DNA of 64,000 nt. Origin: Ruminococcus sp. (GTDB lineage Bacteria; Bacillota; Clostridia; Oscillospirales; Ruminococcaceae). Below, piece after piece: positions 35,201-43,111 of the stretch; within the stretch, counting starts at the first letter, position 1, and every line of letters starts with the position of its first letter. The notes beneath the pieces are model-generated. The model was given only the letters and a program-made list of their open reading frames with translations. It searched no databases and was not told where the DNA came from. The DNA lies in NCBI GenBank assembly GCA_024403935.1, contig JAKSQV010000003.1, positions 1-64,000 on the forward strand. The letters are read 5' to 3'. The translations under genes were made by a program, and so were the position numbers.

Positions 35201-35489
35201 GATACAGGCAGCAGGCATCCCCTGCAAGCGTATCTTCAAGATATACGAGGGACGTCCGAACATCGCTGACGAGATCGCAAACGGCGAGATACAGCTCATT
35301 ATCAATACTCCTGCCGGCAAGACAAGCGTTTATGATGACAGCTACATCCGTAAGGCAGCTATCAAGCACCGTGTAAGCTACATCACTACAATGGCTGCTG
35401 CAAAGGCAAGTGTTGAGGGCATCAAGGCAAAGAAGCAGAACAAGTTTGAGGTAAAATCGCTTCAGTCACACCACGGCGACATTGAATAA
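32271..35489 (+). CDS. carB: Carbamoyl-phosphate synthase large subunit
   Basis: A 1072-residue enzyme making carbamoyl phosphate for arginine and pyrimidines. Two homologous halves: carboxyphosphate domain (1-400, [20 protein letters not shown]; ATP-grasp block about 130-340), oligomerisation domain (400-550), carbamoyl-phosphate domain (about 550-935, [20 protein letters not shown]) and a C-terminal MGS-like regulatory domain (about 935-1072; [18 protein letters not shown]). GAGGAG precedes the ATG at 32271. The glutaminase subunit carA is not next to it, which is unusual, so it must be encoded elsewhere. Confidence 0.97.
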   Translation: [1072 protein letters not shown]

Positions 35490-35516
35490 CAGCGAAAATA
35501 CCGCATAAATAATAAG

Positions 35517-35551
35517 ACGCCCAAGGGAAATTCCCTTGGGCGTTTATTTTT
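35517..35551 (+). terminator. Terminator after carB
   Basis: A 13-bp stem ACGCCCAAGGGAA/TTCCCTTGGGCGT followed by TTATTTTTA, between the converging carB and zinc-ribbon genes. Confidence 0.9.
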
Positions 35552-35566
35552 ATGTATCCGCTTTTA

Positions 35567-37060
35567 TCAGACACCCATGAGTGCCTTTTCAACTGCCTTG
35601 TTTCTCTTGTCGGAGTTCTTTATACCGCGTCTGATGCGCTTGAAGATGAATCCGATAACATACTCGACTGCTCCGATACCGAGAGCAAACAAGCCGAAAG
35701 GAAGCAGAAGTGATGCGCAAAGGTAGAATACAAAATTGCCTGTGATGATATGTGCAATAGCTGTTCCTGCAACTGCCGCAAATCCGATGAGGAATACTAT
35801 GCCGCCGCTGCAAGAGAATATGCTTCCGTACATACTTACGATATGTCTGCCCTTTCCGTCAACTATTACTGCTATCCATACAAGCAGCACGATGACAAGT
35901 CCGAGAAGTATGCCAAGCGTTACGAATGAGAAAACGAAGCTCAGATTTGCAAGATCAAAATGAGCCTTTTCGCTCCACTTTTCGATGGAGAAATTGTCGG
36001 CTGTATCCTTGAGCTCAAGGCTTGTGCGTATCCTGTTGTAATCGGATGTCTTGAGCTTATACGACAGCTCCTCATCTGCTACATCGGAGTTCTGTACAAA
36101 GAAGTCTGCCATATCGTTTGCATCAACTGACGGATCGCTTATTTCGCCCTTGATGAGATAGTCTGCGTATTCCTTCACGAAGCCGCCTGCATAGCTGAGC
36201 AGGTTCGTTTTGGAAAGGTAGCCTCTGAATTCAGCCTTGCTGATCTCGTCCTGCGAAGCCTCCGCAAAATCTGTCTCGTTGAATATCGCGTCCGACAGCG
36301 ACCTTTTTCCGAGGTTGGCATCAAGGACTGTGCTGATATTCATTTTCTCGGTGCGCTTTTTCAGGAGATTGCCCGAAGCACCTGTTCTCAGGCAGAACAG
36401 CAAAGTTACGAGCGTAAGGAAGATTATTGTCAGAACAGCGATAAAGCCTGCAAATGATATTCTCAGTGCGCCGACCTTTACGGTAGCTTCCTCAGCTTCC
36501 TCCACAGCTTCAGGCTGTTGGGGAGCATATATATCGGAATAGGGAGCATACTGCTGCTGTGCGTACTGCGGAGCGTCAGCCTGCTGAGGAATATTTTCGC
36601 TTATTACGTTCTGAACAGCGGACGGAGCGGCTGTTATCGCAGGAGCTTCCTGCTTCTCTATCTTTTTCAGCGGCTTTATTTCAGGAGCAGGAGCGGCCTC
36701 CCTGACCTCCTCGGCAGCCTTGCTGACTGCTGGCTTTTCGTCTGCCGCTGCTGTAACTGCCGCAGAATTCAGCACCTCAAGAGCCTTGTCGATTTTGGCG
36801 ACCGTGTCCTGTGGTTCTGCCGAAACAGCATCCGCGGTATCCTCAGACAGCTTCTCAGAGATACTCTCTCCGATATTCTCAACGGTATTTTTTGCCTTTT
36901 CAGCAGATATGGCGGCATCCTCCTTGATGGCAGAAGCTGCTCCGCTGACAGCGGCGGTTACCTCCGCTGCTTTTTCAGTCGGAAACTCTATTTTCCTGCC
37001 GCACTGACTGCAAAACACAGCGTCAGCTTCGTGTTCAAAGCCGCATGATATACATTTCAT
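35567..37060 (-). CDS. Zinc-ribbon protein with long disordered region and C-terminal membrane domain
   Basis: A 497-residue protein. A zinc ribbon (CISCGFEHEADAVFCSQCG) at residues 3-21 is followed by about 170 residues of Ala/Glu/Lys-rich low-complexity sequence, then a membrane helix (about 200-222). An extracellular part of about 120 residues follows, then three more hydrophobic segments near the C-terminus. The pattern, cytoplasmic zinc ribbon plus tail anchored in membrane, is common in Ruminococcus-type genomes but has no known function. GGGAGG is 8 bases before the ATG at 37060; the frame extends upstream to 37216 without a ribosome site. Confidence 0.75.
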   Translation of the reverse strand: MKCISCGFEHEADAVFCSQCGRKIEFPTEKAAEVTAAVSGAASAIKEDAAISAEKAKNTVENIGESISEKLSEDTADAVSAEPQDTVAKIDKALEVLNSAAVTAAADEKPAVSKAAEEVREAAPAPEIKPLKKIEKQEAPAITAAPSAVQNVISENIPQQADAPQYAQQQYAPYSDIYAPQQPEAVEEAEEATVKVGALRISFAGFIAVLTIIFLTLVTLLFCLRTGASGNLLKKRTEKMNISTVLDANLGKRSLSDAIFNETDFAEASQDEISKAEFRGYLSKTNLLSYAGGFVKEYADYLIKGEISDPSVDANDMADFFVQNSDVADEELSYKLKTSDYNRIRTSLELKDTADNFSIEKWSEKAHFDLANLSFVFSFVTLGILLGLVIVLLVWIAVIVDGKGRHIVSMYGSIFSCSGGIVFLIGFAAVAGTAIAHIITGNFVFYLCASLLLPFGLFALGIGAVEYVIGFIFKRIRRGIKNSDKRNKAVEKALMGV

Positions 37061-37193
37061 ATTTTTGACCTCCCTTTTTTCATGTCGGACCAATAGCCGC
37101 CTATCGCGGTTATTGTCCACATTTATTATACAGTGATACAATGAACTTGTCAACAGAAAAAAGCTCGAATAAGCAGATACAGAAACACAATGC

Positions 37194-37227
37194 AGAAAAA
37201 AGAGCTGCTTCCGCACGGAAACAGCTC
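37194..37227 (-). terminator. Terminator after mscL
   Basis: On the minus strand GAGCTG..TTCC pairs with GGAA.CAGCTC, followed by TTTTTT. Confidence 0.85.
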
Positions 37228-37258
37228 CATAAATCAGGTTATTTGAAGATATGTAAGC

Positions 37259-37684
37259 TTACTTGTTCTGCTCCTTGAGGAGATCTCTGATCTCTGTAAG
37301 GAGCACCTCCTCCTTTGAAGGAGCAGCAGGCTTTTCCTCTTCCTTCTTCTTGCCGATCGACATAAGCTTGTTTACAGCCTTTATCATCAGGAATATGCAG
37401 AAAGCCATGATAATGAAGTTGATGATAGTTGTGATGAAATGACCGTAGTTAAGGCAGAGAGCAGTAACAGCTTCTGTATCGAGGCCGTCATAATTTACCC
37501 ACGGAAGCTTGATCTTTCCTGCGATCTCAGCACCTCCGATAGAAGCGATGAGCGGGTTGATGAAATCATCGGTGAGTGCGGATACAATGTTGCCGAATGC
37601 AGCACCGATAATTACGCCGACTGCCATATCCATTACATTGCCCTTGAGTGCGAATTCCTTGAATTCCTTTAAAAACTTCTTCAC
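37259..37684 (-). CDS. mscL: Large-conductance mechanosensitive channel
   Basis: A 141-residue MscL that opens on hypo-osmotic shock. It has the N-terminal amphipathic helix and first membrane helix with the family signature [18 protein letters not shown], a periplasmic loop and a second helix ([17 protein letters not shown]). A charged C-terminal helix ends in a Lys/Glu-rich tail. GTG start at 37684 with AAAGGAG upstream. Length and motif are as in other Firmicutes; monocistronic. Confidence 0.96.
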   Translation of the reverse strand: MKKFLKEFKEFALKGNVMDMAVGVIIGAAFGNIVSALTDDFINPLIASIGGAEIAGKIKLPWVNYDGLDTEAVTALCLNYGHFITTIINFIIMAFCIFLMIKAVNKLMSIGKKKEEEKPAAPSKEEVLLTEIRDLLKEQNK

Positions 37685-37863
37685 TTTTCAAATCTCCTTT
37701 GAATTTTTGATTTTGTGCATCTCAAACCCGAACACAAGCGGTATCCCATGTACGAAAAGCATTGACTGCAATCGGCAGACAGTAAGATCGAAGCTGTTTG
37801 CTGTTTGCTGTTGTCATGGAAATTACGCCGTGTCTGAGTATTCTGAGGTGTCCTTTGATCTAT

Positions 37864-39468
37864 TCAGACCTGTGGGAGAGATGGTATATTTATAGTCTCT
37901 TCACGCACAGTCTTTTTAGCCTGCATATATTCGGGAAGCTCTATCTTGTCAAGCTCGCTCTCATACGGATTCTGTCTCTTGGGAAGAGCCTCTACCGCAT
38001 GATCTGCCTGACCCATGAGTGCCTCCTTGTGCTCGGGAACATAAGCCTCAAGCGAATCGGCATCGACTTCGCCTGCTGCATACATGGTTACACGCGATTT
38101 TACTGTAAGATTATCAGAGAGCATACCTGCATCGACCTGTTTTGTCACGCCCATGTGGTCCTGAACTTTGGTGTGGGTATTTGCAGCAAGGTCTTCCGCA
38201 TTGACGGATTCTGTCTGCCGCATATAGAACTTGTTGAATTTGTCCGTATCGTTGTGTGCAAGCTTGTTGGCATCAACGATAGGCGTATCATTCATATAGT
38301 CTGTCTTTTTTTTGTCATTCTGGCGCGAACCGCCAAGATCGCCCATTCCACCGCGTGACTTTCCGAAGAAATCCTCGGGATTGCTCTCCTTGTGCTTTGT
38401 GGCAGAACCGCCATCGAAGAATTTCCAGAAATCCTCCGATACATCAACGAGCTCCTTGGACTCCTGTTTTGGCTGAGCCTTGGGCATTGAAGGCATACCG
38501 TACATATTTCCTGCTCCCTGCTGCGGAAGCGGCTGCATGCCGGGCATTCCTTGCGGAGCCGCGGACGGCATTCCGGGCATTCCCTGCGGAGCCGCGGACG
38601 GCATTCCCGGCATTCCCTGCGGAGCCGCAGACGGCATTCCCGGCATTCCCTGTGGAGCTGCGGACGGCATTCCGGGCATTCCCTGTGAGGGCGCGCTCTG
38701 CATTCCCGACTGCATCTCAGGCATGGGAACAGGTGCGCCCTGAGCATATATCGGCATACCATTGGGATCATATCCGATTATCTGCGGCTGACCGTACATC
38801 ATCTGCTGAGGCTGACCGTATATCGGCATACCGTTCTGGTCGTAGCCAACTATCTGCGGCTGGCCATAAATAATAGGCGGAGCCTGTGCATAAACGGGCA
38901 TACCGTTCTGGTCATAGCCGACTATCTGCGGCTGTGCGTACATAACAGGCTGCGGCTGGCTGTATATCGGCATACCGTTCTGATCGTAGCCTATTATCTG
39001 CGGCTGACCATACATCATCTGAGGCTGCTGAGGGAAGCCCTGCTGGGGCATACCTCCGACAGCAGACTGATTCGGCATACCGCCCATCATCGGCTGCTGA
39101 GGGAAGCCCTGCGGCTGTGCCTGCATAGGCTCGCTTCCTGCCTTTGGCAGACTGAGCCTGTCTGAATCGAGCCTCGGTATAAAAGGCTCGTCATACATAC
39201 TGAAATCAAATTCCTCGTCGGAATCGTTAAGTTCATCAGCGGTATAAATATCTGAAGCGGACGATCCGGTGGCTCTGTCGTTTATGGTGAAGGTACCGTT
39301 TCCGACAGTAAAGCCTTTGCTTGCAGAGTCAAATTCTTCCTCTGTATGATAGCCGCCCATATCCACCTGCTCGTAATTGACTTCTTGGGGGTTTTCAAGA
39401 TTATTTCCGCATTTTACGCAGAACTTGAAACCCTTCTCATTGGTCGTTCCACATGACGGACATATCAT
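37864..39468 (-). CDS. Zinc-ribbon protein with two Pro/Gly/Met repeat arrays
   Basis: A 534-residue soluble protein. A zinc ribbon (CPSCGTTNEKGFKFCVKCG, residues 3-21) is followed by an acidic region. Then comes a four-copy array of 24 residues (core QPQIVGYDQNGMPIY, about 150-250) and an array of about five 11-residue GMPGMPSAAPQ units (about 260-320). The C-terminal 200 residues are charged and contain EDFFGKSRGGMG. Repeats of this type occur in scaffold-like proteins with a GYDQNGMP motif and unknown role. AGGAG is 8 bases before the ATG at 39468. Own promoter. Confidence 0.75.
   Translation of the reverse strand: MICPSCGTTNEKGFKFCVKCGNNLENPQEVNYEQVDMGGYHTEEEFDSASKGFTVGNGTFTINDRATGSSASDIYTADELNDSDEEFDFSMYDEPFIPRLDSDRLSLPKAGSEPMQAQPQGFPQQPMMGGMPNQSAVGGMPQQGFPQQPQMMYGQPQIIGYDQNGMPIYSQPQPVMYAQPQIVGYDQNGMPVYAQAPPIIYGQPQIVGYDQNGMPIYGQPQQMMYGQPQIIGYDPNGMPIYAQGAPVPMPEMQSGMQSAPSQGMPGMPSAAPQGMPGMPSAAPQGMPGMPSAAPQGMPGMPSAAPQGMPGMQPLPQQGAGNMYGMPSMPKAQPKQESKELVDVSEDFWKFFDGGSATKHKESNPEDFFGKSRGGMGDLGGSRQNDKKKTDYMNDTPIVDANKLAHNDTDKFNKFYMRQTESVNAEDLAANTHTKVQDHMGVTKQVDAGMLSDNLTVKSRVTMYAAGEVDADSLEAYVPEHKEALMGQADHAVEALPKRQNPYESELDKIELPEYMQAKKTVREETINIPSLPQV
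38535..38695 (-). repeat. 33-bp tandem repeats (GMPGMPSAAPQ units)
   Basis: About five copies of a 33-base unit with few differences, inside the zinc-ribbon gene. Near-identical copies suggest recent expansion. Confidence 0.8.
38735..39020 (-). repeat. 72-bp tandem repeats (QPQIVGYDQNGMPIY units)
   Basis: Four copies of a 72-base unit encoding 24 residues with the core QPQI(I/V)GYDQNGMP, directly beside the shorter repeat array. Confidence 0.8.
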
Positions 39469-39891
39469 TGAAATCACTCCTAACTCGAAAAATATGATAA
39501 ATGCGACAATAATTGCTTAATAAGCGCATTTTATACAAGTTTATTATAACATCATAGCATTTTCTTTTCAAGGTCTTTTAAGAAAGATTGTGAATTACAG
39601 CATTTTGGCGGGCTTTGCTTTGTACAATTTTACGTGGATGACAAATGGACGAAGCTGGTTTTGTCAGATTTGCACAACTTCTTGAAAATTATGTTGTTTT
39701 CAACACTTTGCAATGTGCAACCTGCACTGTTTGCAGATGAAAACAAGTACTGATATTTGTCACAACTACAAAGATTGTCATGAAACACTATATTTTTTAC
39801 GGAATATGTGATATAATATATCGCGTGTGGTACAGAAAGCCCCAGAAAACAAGCTGACAGCCGTGTTTTCAACAGAATGGAGATGACGTTG
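39469..39891. other. Divergent intergenic region, 423 bases
   Basis: Holds a minus-strand promoter near 39543-39571 and a plus-strand TATAAT at 39812-39817 with a poor -35. Between 39572 and 39800 the sequence is AT-rich with no gene, hairpin or operator that could be supported. Confidence 0.6.
39543..39571 (-). promoter_or_regulatory. Promoter of the repeat-bearing zinc-ribbon gene
   Basis: TTGAAA (39566-39571) and TATAAT (39543-39548) with a 17-base spacer on the minus strand. Confidence 0.75.
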
Positions 39892-41007
39892 ATGCCAAAA
39901 GATATAAACAAAGAAAAAAGCATAAACAGAGCCAGAAACCTGACTCAGATCGTGATATGTGCGGTCGCTCTCGGATTTGCAGGCTATAACGTGTACACCG
40001 TGTATGACAATATGCACCCCGTACCGTCCTCAAGCTACGTTCAGGAGCCAAGTGAGCCTGACGATACTGAAGAACCAACCAATACAGCAGACCCCGACAA
40101 TGTGGTGTATTCCTACACTGCTGTTCCCACCAAGGACAAGTTCTTCGGCGACCTCATACTCGTCAACAACGACAACGAGTATTTCAGCCTCGACAATGAG
40201 GACCTCATAAATATCGCGGATATGAACAGCGAAAGAGATATAAGCTCGTTCTCCGTGGTCGATAATACCTATACTATCCTCCGTCCCGTTTACGAGCCTA
40301 TGGTGAATATGAGAGAGGATTTCTACGAGAAATACGAAAACGATACGCTCCAGATATACGGCTCGTACCGTTCAAAGAAGTATCAGCAGGAAATTTATGA
40401 CAGATATGACGGCGAGACGGACGAAGACGGCTTCCCGAGAGCAGCACTTCCCGGCCACAGTGAGCACGAAACAGGCTACGCCTTCGACTTCACCGAGACT
40501 GTAAACCTCGACTATCAGGGCGACGGCGATTTTGCGTGGATAAATGAGAACTGCTATAAATACGGATTTGTAGTGCGCTATACAGAAGCTAAGGAAAAGA
40601 TAACGGAAATCCGCTCCGAGCCGTGGCACTTCCGCTATGTCGGCATCGCGCACGCAACGTACATGACGAATAACGACCTCTGCCTTGAGGAGTACATTGA
40701 CCTCCTCCGCGACAAGTACAAGTACGAGGACGAGCACCTTCAGGTCACCGATGACGACGGCGCACACTATGAGATATTCTACGTTCCCTCGGAGGACGGT
40801 GAGGATACCACGAATATCCCCGTACCGAGCGGATGCAGATACGATATATCGGGAAACAACTCCGACGGATTCATAGTCACCGTACACAAGGACGAAAAGA
40901 CCGAGATCGGACAGGAGACTGCCGAACAGGAGACATCCGCCGCCGAGGAGGAGACTGAAGCTGAGGAGGGTACCTCTGCCGAGGACGAAAATTCCGCAGA
41001 AGAATAA
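39892..41007 (+). CDS. D-alanyl-D-alanine carboxypeptidase, VanY/M15B type, membrane-anchored
   Basis: A 371-residue protein with a single N-terminal membrane helix (about 17-37), a linker, and an M15B peptidase domain (about 95-265). Zinc ligands and catalytic residues lie in SEHETGYAFDF and SEPWHFRYVG, as in VanY/LdcB enzymes that trim peptidoglycan stem peptides. The C-terminal 30 residues are almost only Glu, Thr, Ala and Ser. GGAG stands 9 bases before the ATG at 39892; an earlier in-frame ATG at 39877 has no site. There are no vancomycin-resistance neighbours, so a cell-wall maintenance role is likely. Confidence 0.88.
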   Translation: MPKDINKEKSINRARNLTQIVICAVALGFAGYNVYTVYDNMHPVPSSSYVQEPSEPDDTEEPTNTADPDNVVYSYTAVPTKDKFFGDLILVNNDNEYFSLDNEDLINIADMNSERDISSFSVVDNTYTILRPVYEPMVNMREDFYEKYENDTLQIYGSYRSKKYQQEIYDRYDGETDEDGFPRAALPGHSEHETGYAFDFTETVNLDYQGDGDFAWINENCYKYGFVVRYTEAKEKITEIRSEPWHFRYVGIAHATYMTNNDLCLEEYIDLLRDKYKYEDEHLQVTDDDGAHYEIFYVPSEDGEDTTNIPVPSGCRYDISGNNSDGFIVTVHKDEKTEIGQETAEQETSAAEEETEAEEGTSAEDENSAEE

Positions 41008-41013
41008 ATAAAA

Positions 41014-41049
41014 GAGGACATCAGGGGAGCTCCCCTTGATGTCCTTTTT
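41014..41049 (+). terminator. Terminator after the carboxypeptidase gene
   Basis: AGGACATCAGGGG/CCCCTTGATGTCCT stem followed by TTTTTG. Confidence 0.9.
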
Positions 41050-41076
41050 GATTTTATGCGGTGCTGCCTTACAAAA

Positions 41077-41111
41077 AAACCCTTGCGTGACCGTGAGTTG
41101 TCCGCAAGGGT
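41077..41111 (-). terminator. Terminator after rpsT
   Basis: On the minus strand ACCCTTGCG pairs with CGCAAGGGT (9 bp) and is followed by TTTTTTTG. Confidence 0.9.
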
Positions 41112-41133
41112 ATTTTCATTTATGGTATAAGAC

Positions 41134-41394
41134 TTATTCAGCAGCGTTGAGCTTCTTAGCAAGCTGTGACTTCTTTCTTGCAGCCTTATTCTTGTGCATG
41201 AGACCATGTGCGCAAGCCTGATCAACCTTCTTGATAGCTGCCTTTACAGCCTCTGCCTTGTCAGCAGCACCTGTTGAGCAAGCAATATCAGCCTTCTTGA
41301 TAACAGTCTTAAGGTTTGACTTTCTTGACTTGTTAGCAGCAGCCTTGGTTTCGTTGACCTTTACTCTCTTCTTTGCAGACTTGATGTTCGGCAT
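41134..41394 (-). CDS. rpsT: 30S ribosomal protein S20
   Basis: An 86-residue, very basic helical protein binding 16S rRNA early in 30S assembly. The opening PNIKSAKKRVKVNETKAAAN and the C-terminal KNKAARKKSQLAKKL match S20. AGGAGG is 8 bases before the ATG at 41394; the frame extends further upstream but that part covers the promoter and leader. Monocistronic with a roughly 110-base structured leader. Confidence 0.97.
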   Translation of the reverse strand: MPNIKSAKKRVKVNETKAAANKSRKSNLKTVIKKADIACSTGAADKAEAVKAAIKKVDQACAHGLMHKNKAARKKSQLAKKLNAAE

Positions 41395-41540
41395 TCTGTA
41401 CACCTCCTGTAGTGCGTCCGCGAATAATACGCGGTTTGTTTCATATAATAAGCATACTGTGATGTATGCGCGGGGACTGCAACGCACAGTGCCCCTACTG
41501 AGACAGTAAATATTATACCATTTCCATTCAAAAAATGCAA
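41395..41540 (-). promoter_or_regulatory. rpsT promoter and structured leader
   Basis: TTGCAT (41535-41540), 17-base spacer, TATAAT (41512-41517) on the minus strand. The leader has three inverted repeats: GGGG.ACTG/CAGTCCCC, GCATAC/GTATGC and CCGCG/CGCGG, the last next to the ribosome site. It may be a binding site for S20 autoregulation, but no known leader class was recognised. Confidence 0.6.
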
Positions 41541-41615
41541 TAGGCAAATTAGAGCAATAAGCTGATAAATACAGTTTTTTTCAGAGCAATATGCACAACT
41601 TTCAGGAGGCCATAC

Positions 41616-42464
41616 ATGAATTTCAGATCAGATCTTGCCGTAGAACAGATACAGACAGGCGACCTTCCCGCGGGAGTTACCGTCTCAACCCGTGGAAGAT
41701 CATTCAGCATCACCGAGATAGTCATATCTGACGAAAGCTGCCGCGATACTCTCGGCAAAGGCAAAGGCAGGTACATCACGCTTGAATGCGGCGACCTCAG
41801 CCGCTTCTCCGACGAGTATGAAAGCATGGCGACTGAGCTTGCAGAGGAACTGCGCAGGCTCATTCCTGACGGAGAGATACTCGTTGCAGGGCTCGGGAAC
41901 CGCGACATCACTCCCGATGCGATAGGTCCGCGCATAGCGGAAAAAGTCCTTGCGACACGTCATCTCCGTGACGAGCTTTCCGACGGGGAGGCAGGCTTTC
42001 TCACGTCACTGAGGCGTGTAAGCTCGCTGGCAGGCGGAGTTCTCGGGCAGACAGGCATCGAGACAGCCGAGCTTATACGTGCCGTGTGTGCCGGGATACA
42101 GCCTGCCGCAGTCATCGCCGCTGATGCGCTCGCCTGCTCGGATGTCAGCCGTCTCGGTACGACCATTCAGATATGCGACAGCGGTATATCTCCCGGCAGC
42201 GGTGTTTCAAATGTGCGGAGTGAGCTTTCACAGGCACAGCTCGGCATCCCCGTCATAGCGGTGGGAGTGCCGACAGTGGTGGATATGCACACGATAGTCC
42301 GCAGTCTCACAGGCTCGGACATTGATGACGGAGTTCCGAATATGCTCGTAACACCGAGAGACATCGACCGCCTGACCGAACGCGCCTCGCAGCTCATTGC
42401 TTTCGGAATAAACCTTGCGCTTCACCCGATGCTGTCATTTTCGGACGTGCAGGCTCTCTTCTGA
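41616..42464 (+). CDS. gpr: Germination (spore) protease GPR
   Basis: A 282-residue protease that degrades small acid-soluble spore proteins during germination. The N-terminal FRSDLAVEQ, the GRYITLECGDL-type block, LVAGLGNRDITPDAIGPR, GQTGIETAELIRA and VGVPTVVDMHTI are the conserved GPR blocks. The protein is shorter than the Bacillus zymogen (about 370 residues), with little propeptide and shortened loops. AGGAGG lies before the ATG at 41616. It implies that the lineage has, or recently had, endospore formation. Confidence 0.92.
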   Translation: MNFRSDLAVEQIQTGDLPAGVTVSTRGRSFSITEIVISDESCRDTLGKGKGRYITLECGDLSRFSDEYESMATELAEELRRLIPDGEILVAGLGNRDITPDAIGPRIAEKVLATRHLRDELSDGEAGFLTSLRRVSSLAGGVLGQTGIETAELIRAVCAGIQPAAVIAADALACSDVSRLGTTIQICDSGISPGSGVSNVRSELSQAQLGIPVIAVGVPTVVDMHTIVRSLTGSDIDDGVPNMLVTPRDIDRLTERASQLIAFGINLALHPMLSFSDVQALF

Positions 42465-42506
42465 GCAGTCCGCAAAAAAGCCGTCTGCATACACAGACGG
42501 CTCATT

Positions 42507-43109
42507 TTACATATTATTGCGGTTTTCGAGTGCCTTGTACAGCGTCACCTCATCCGCATATTCGAGTATGCCGCCCACGGGCAGTCCGAATGCAAGGCGT
42601 GAGACCCTGACTCCGAGCGGCTTGAGAAGTCCTGCCACATACATAGCCGTAGCATCGCCCTCCACAGTCGGATTGGTCGCCATTATGACCTCCTCCACGC
42701 CGCCTTTTGCGATACGCGCAAGGAGCTCCTTGATACGGAGCTTGTCGGGAGTAACGCCGTCCATAGGTGATAGAAGCCCGTGCAGAACATGATATACGCC
42801 GTTATATTCGCGTGTCCGCTCAAAGGCTGTAACGTCCTTCGGACCTTCGACAACGCATATCACACTTCCGTCGCGCTCGTCATCATCACATATCGGGCAT
42901 ATATCGTGCTCTGTCAGGTTGCAGCAGATATTGCAGCAGCGGACATTCCTCTTTGCATCAAGGAGTGCCTGAGCAAATTCCTCAACTGCGCCCTCGTCCA
43001 TTGACATAACGTGGTAGGCAAGCCTCTGCGCCGATTTCATGCCGATACCGGGCAGAGAAGCAAACTTTTCCGCCAGTATGACCAGCGGAAGAGCATTATG
43101 GTCGGGCAT
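42507..43109 (-). CDS. recR: Recombination protein RecR
   Basis: A 200-residue RecF-pathway mediator. It has a helix-hairpin-helix (FASLPGIGMKSAQRLAYHVM), a C4 zinc finger (CNICCNLTEHDICPIC) and a Toprim domain (VICVVEGPKDVTAFE; YNGVYHVLHGLLSPMDG), then a Walker-B-like tail. It starts 2 bases after the ybaB stop and belongs to the classical dnaX-ybaB-recR group. Confidence 0.97.
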   Translation of the reverse strand: MPDHNALPLVILAEKFASLPGIGMKSAQRLAYHVMSMDEGAVEEFAQALLDAKRNVRCCNICCNLTEHDICPICDDDERDGSVICVVEGPKDVTAFERTREYNGVYHVLHGLLSPMDGVTPDKLRIKELLARIAKGGVEEVIMATNPTVEGDATAMYVAGLLKPLGVRVSRLAFGLPVGGILEYADEVTLYKALENRNNM

Positions 43110-43111
43110 GA

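Noticed and set aside
38355..38873. Open frames on both strands through the repeats of the zinc-ribbon gene
   Set aside because: Periodic DNA keeps several frames open; only the frame with the zinc ribbon has a ribosome site and promoter.
38535..39020. CRISPR array
   Set aside because: The repeats are contiguous, coding and have no unique spacers; there are no cas genes in the window.
39892..41007. Vancomycin resistance vanY
   Set aside because: Only the M15B domain is shared; there are no vanH, vanA/B, vanX or vanRS genes nearby.
41395..41547. N-terminal extension of S20 to 41547
   Set aside because: It would cover the promoter and structured leader; S20 homology and the AGGAGG both begin at 41394.
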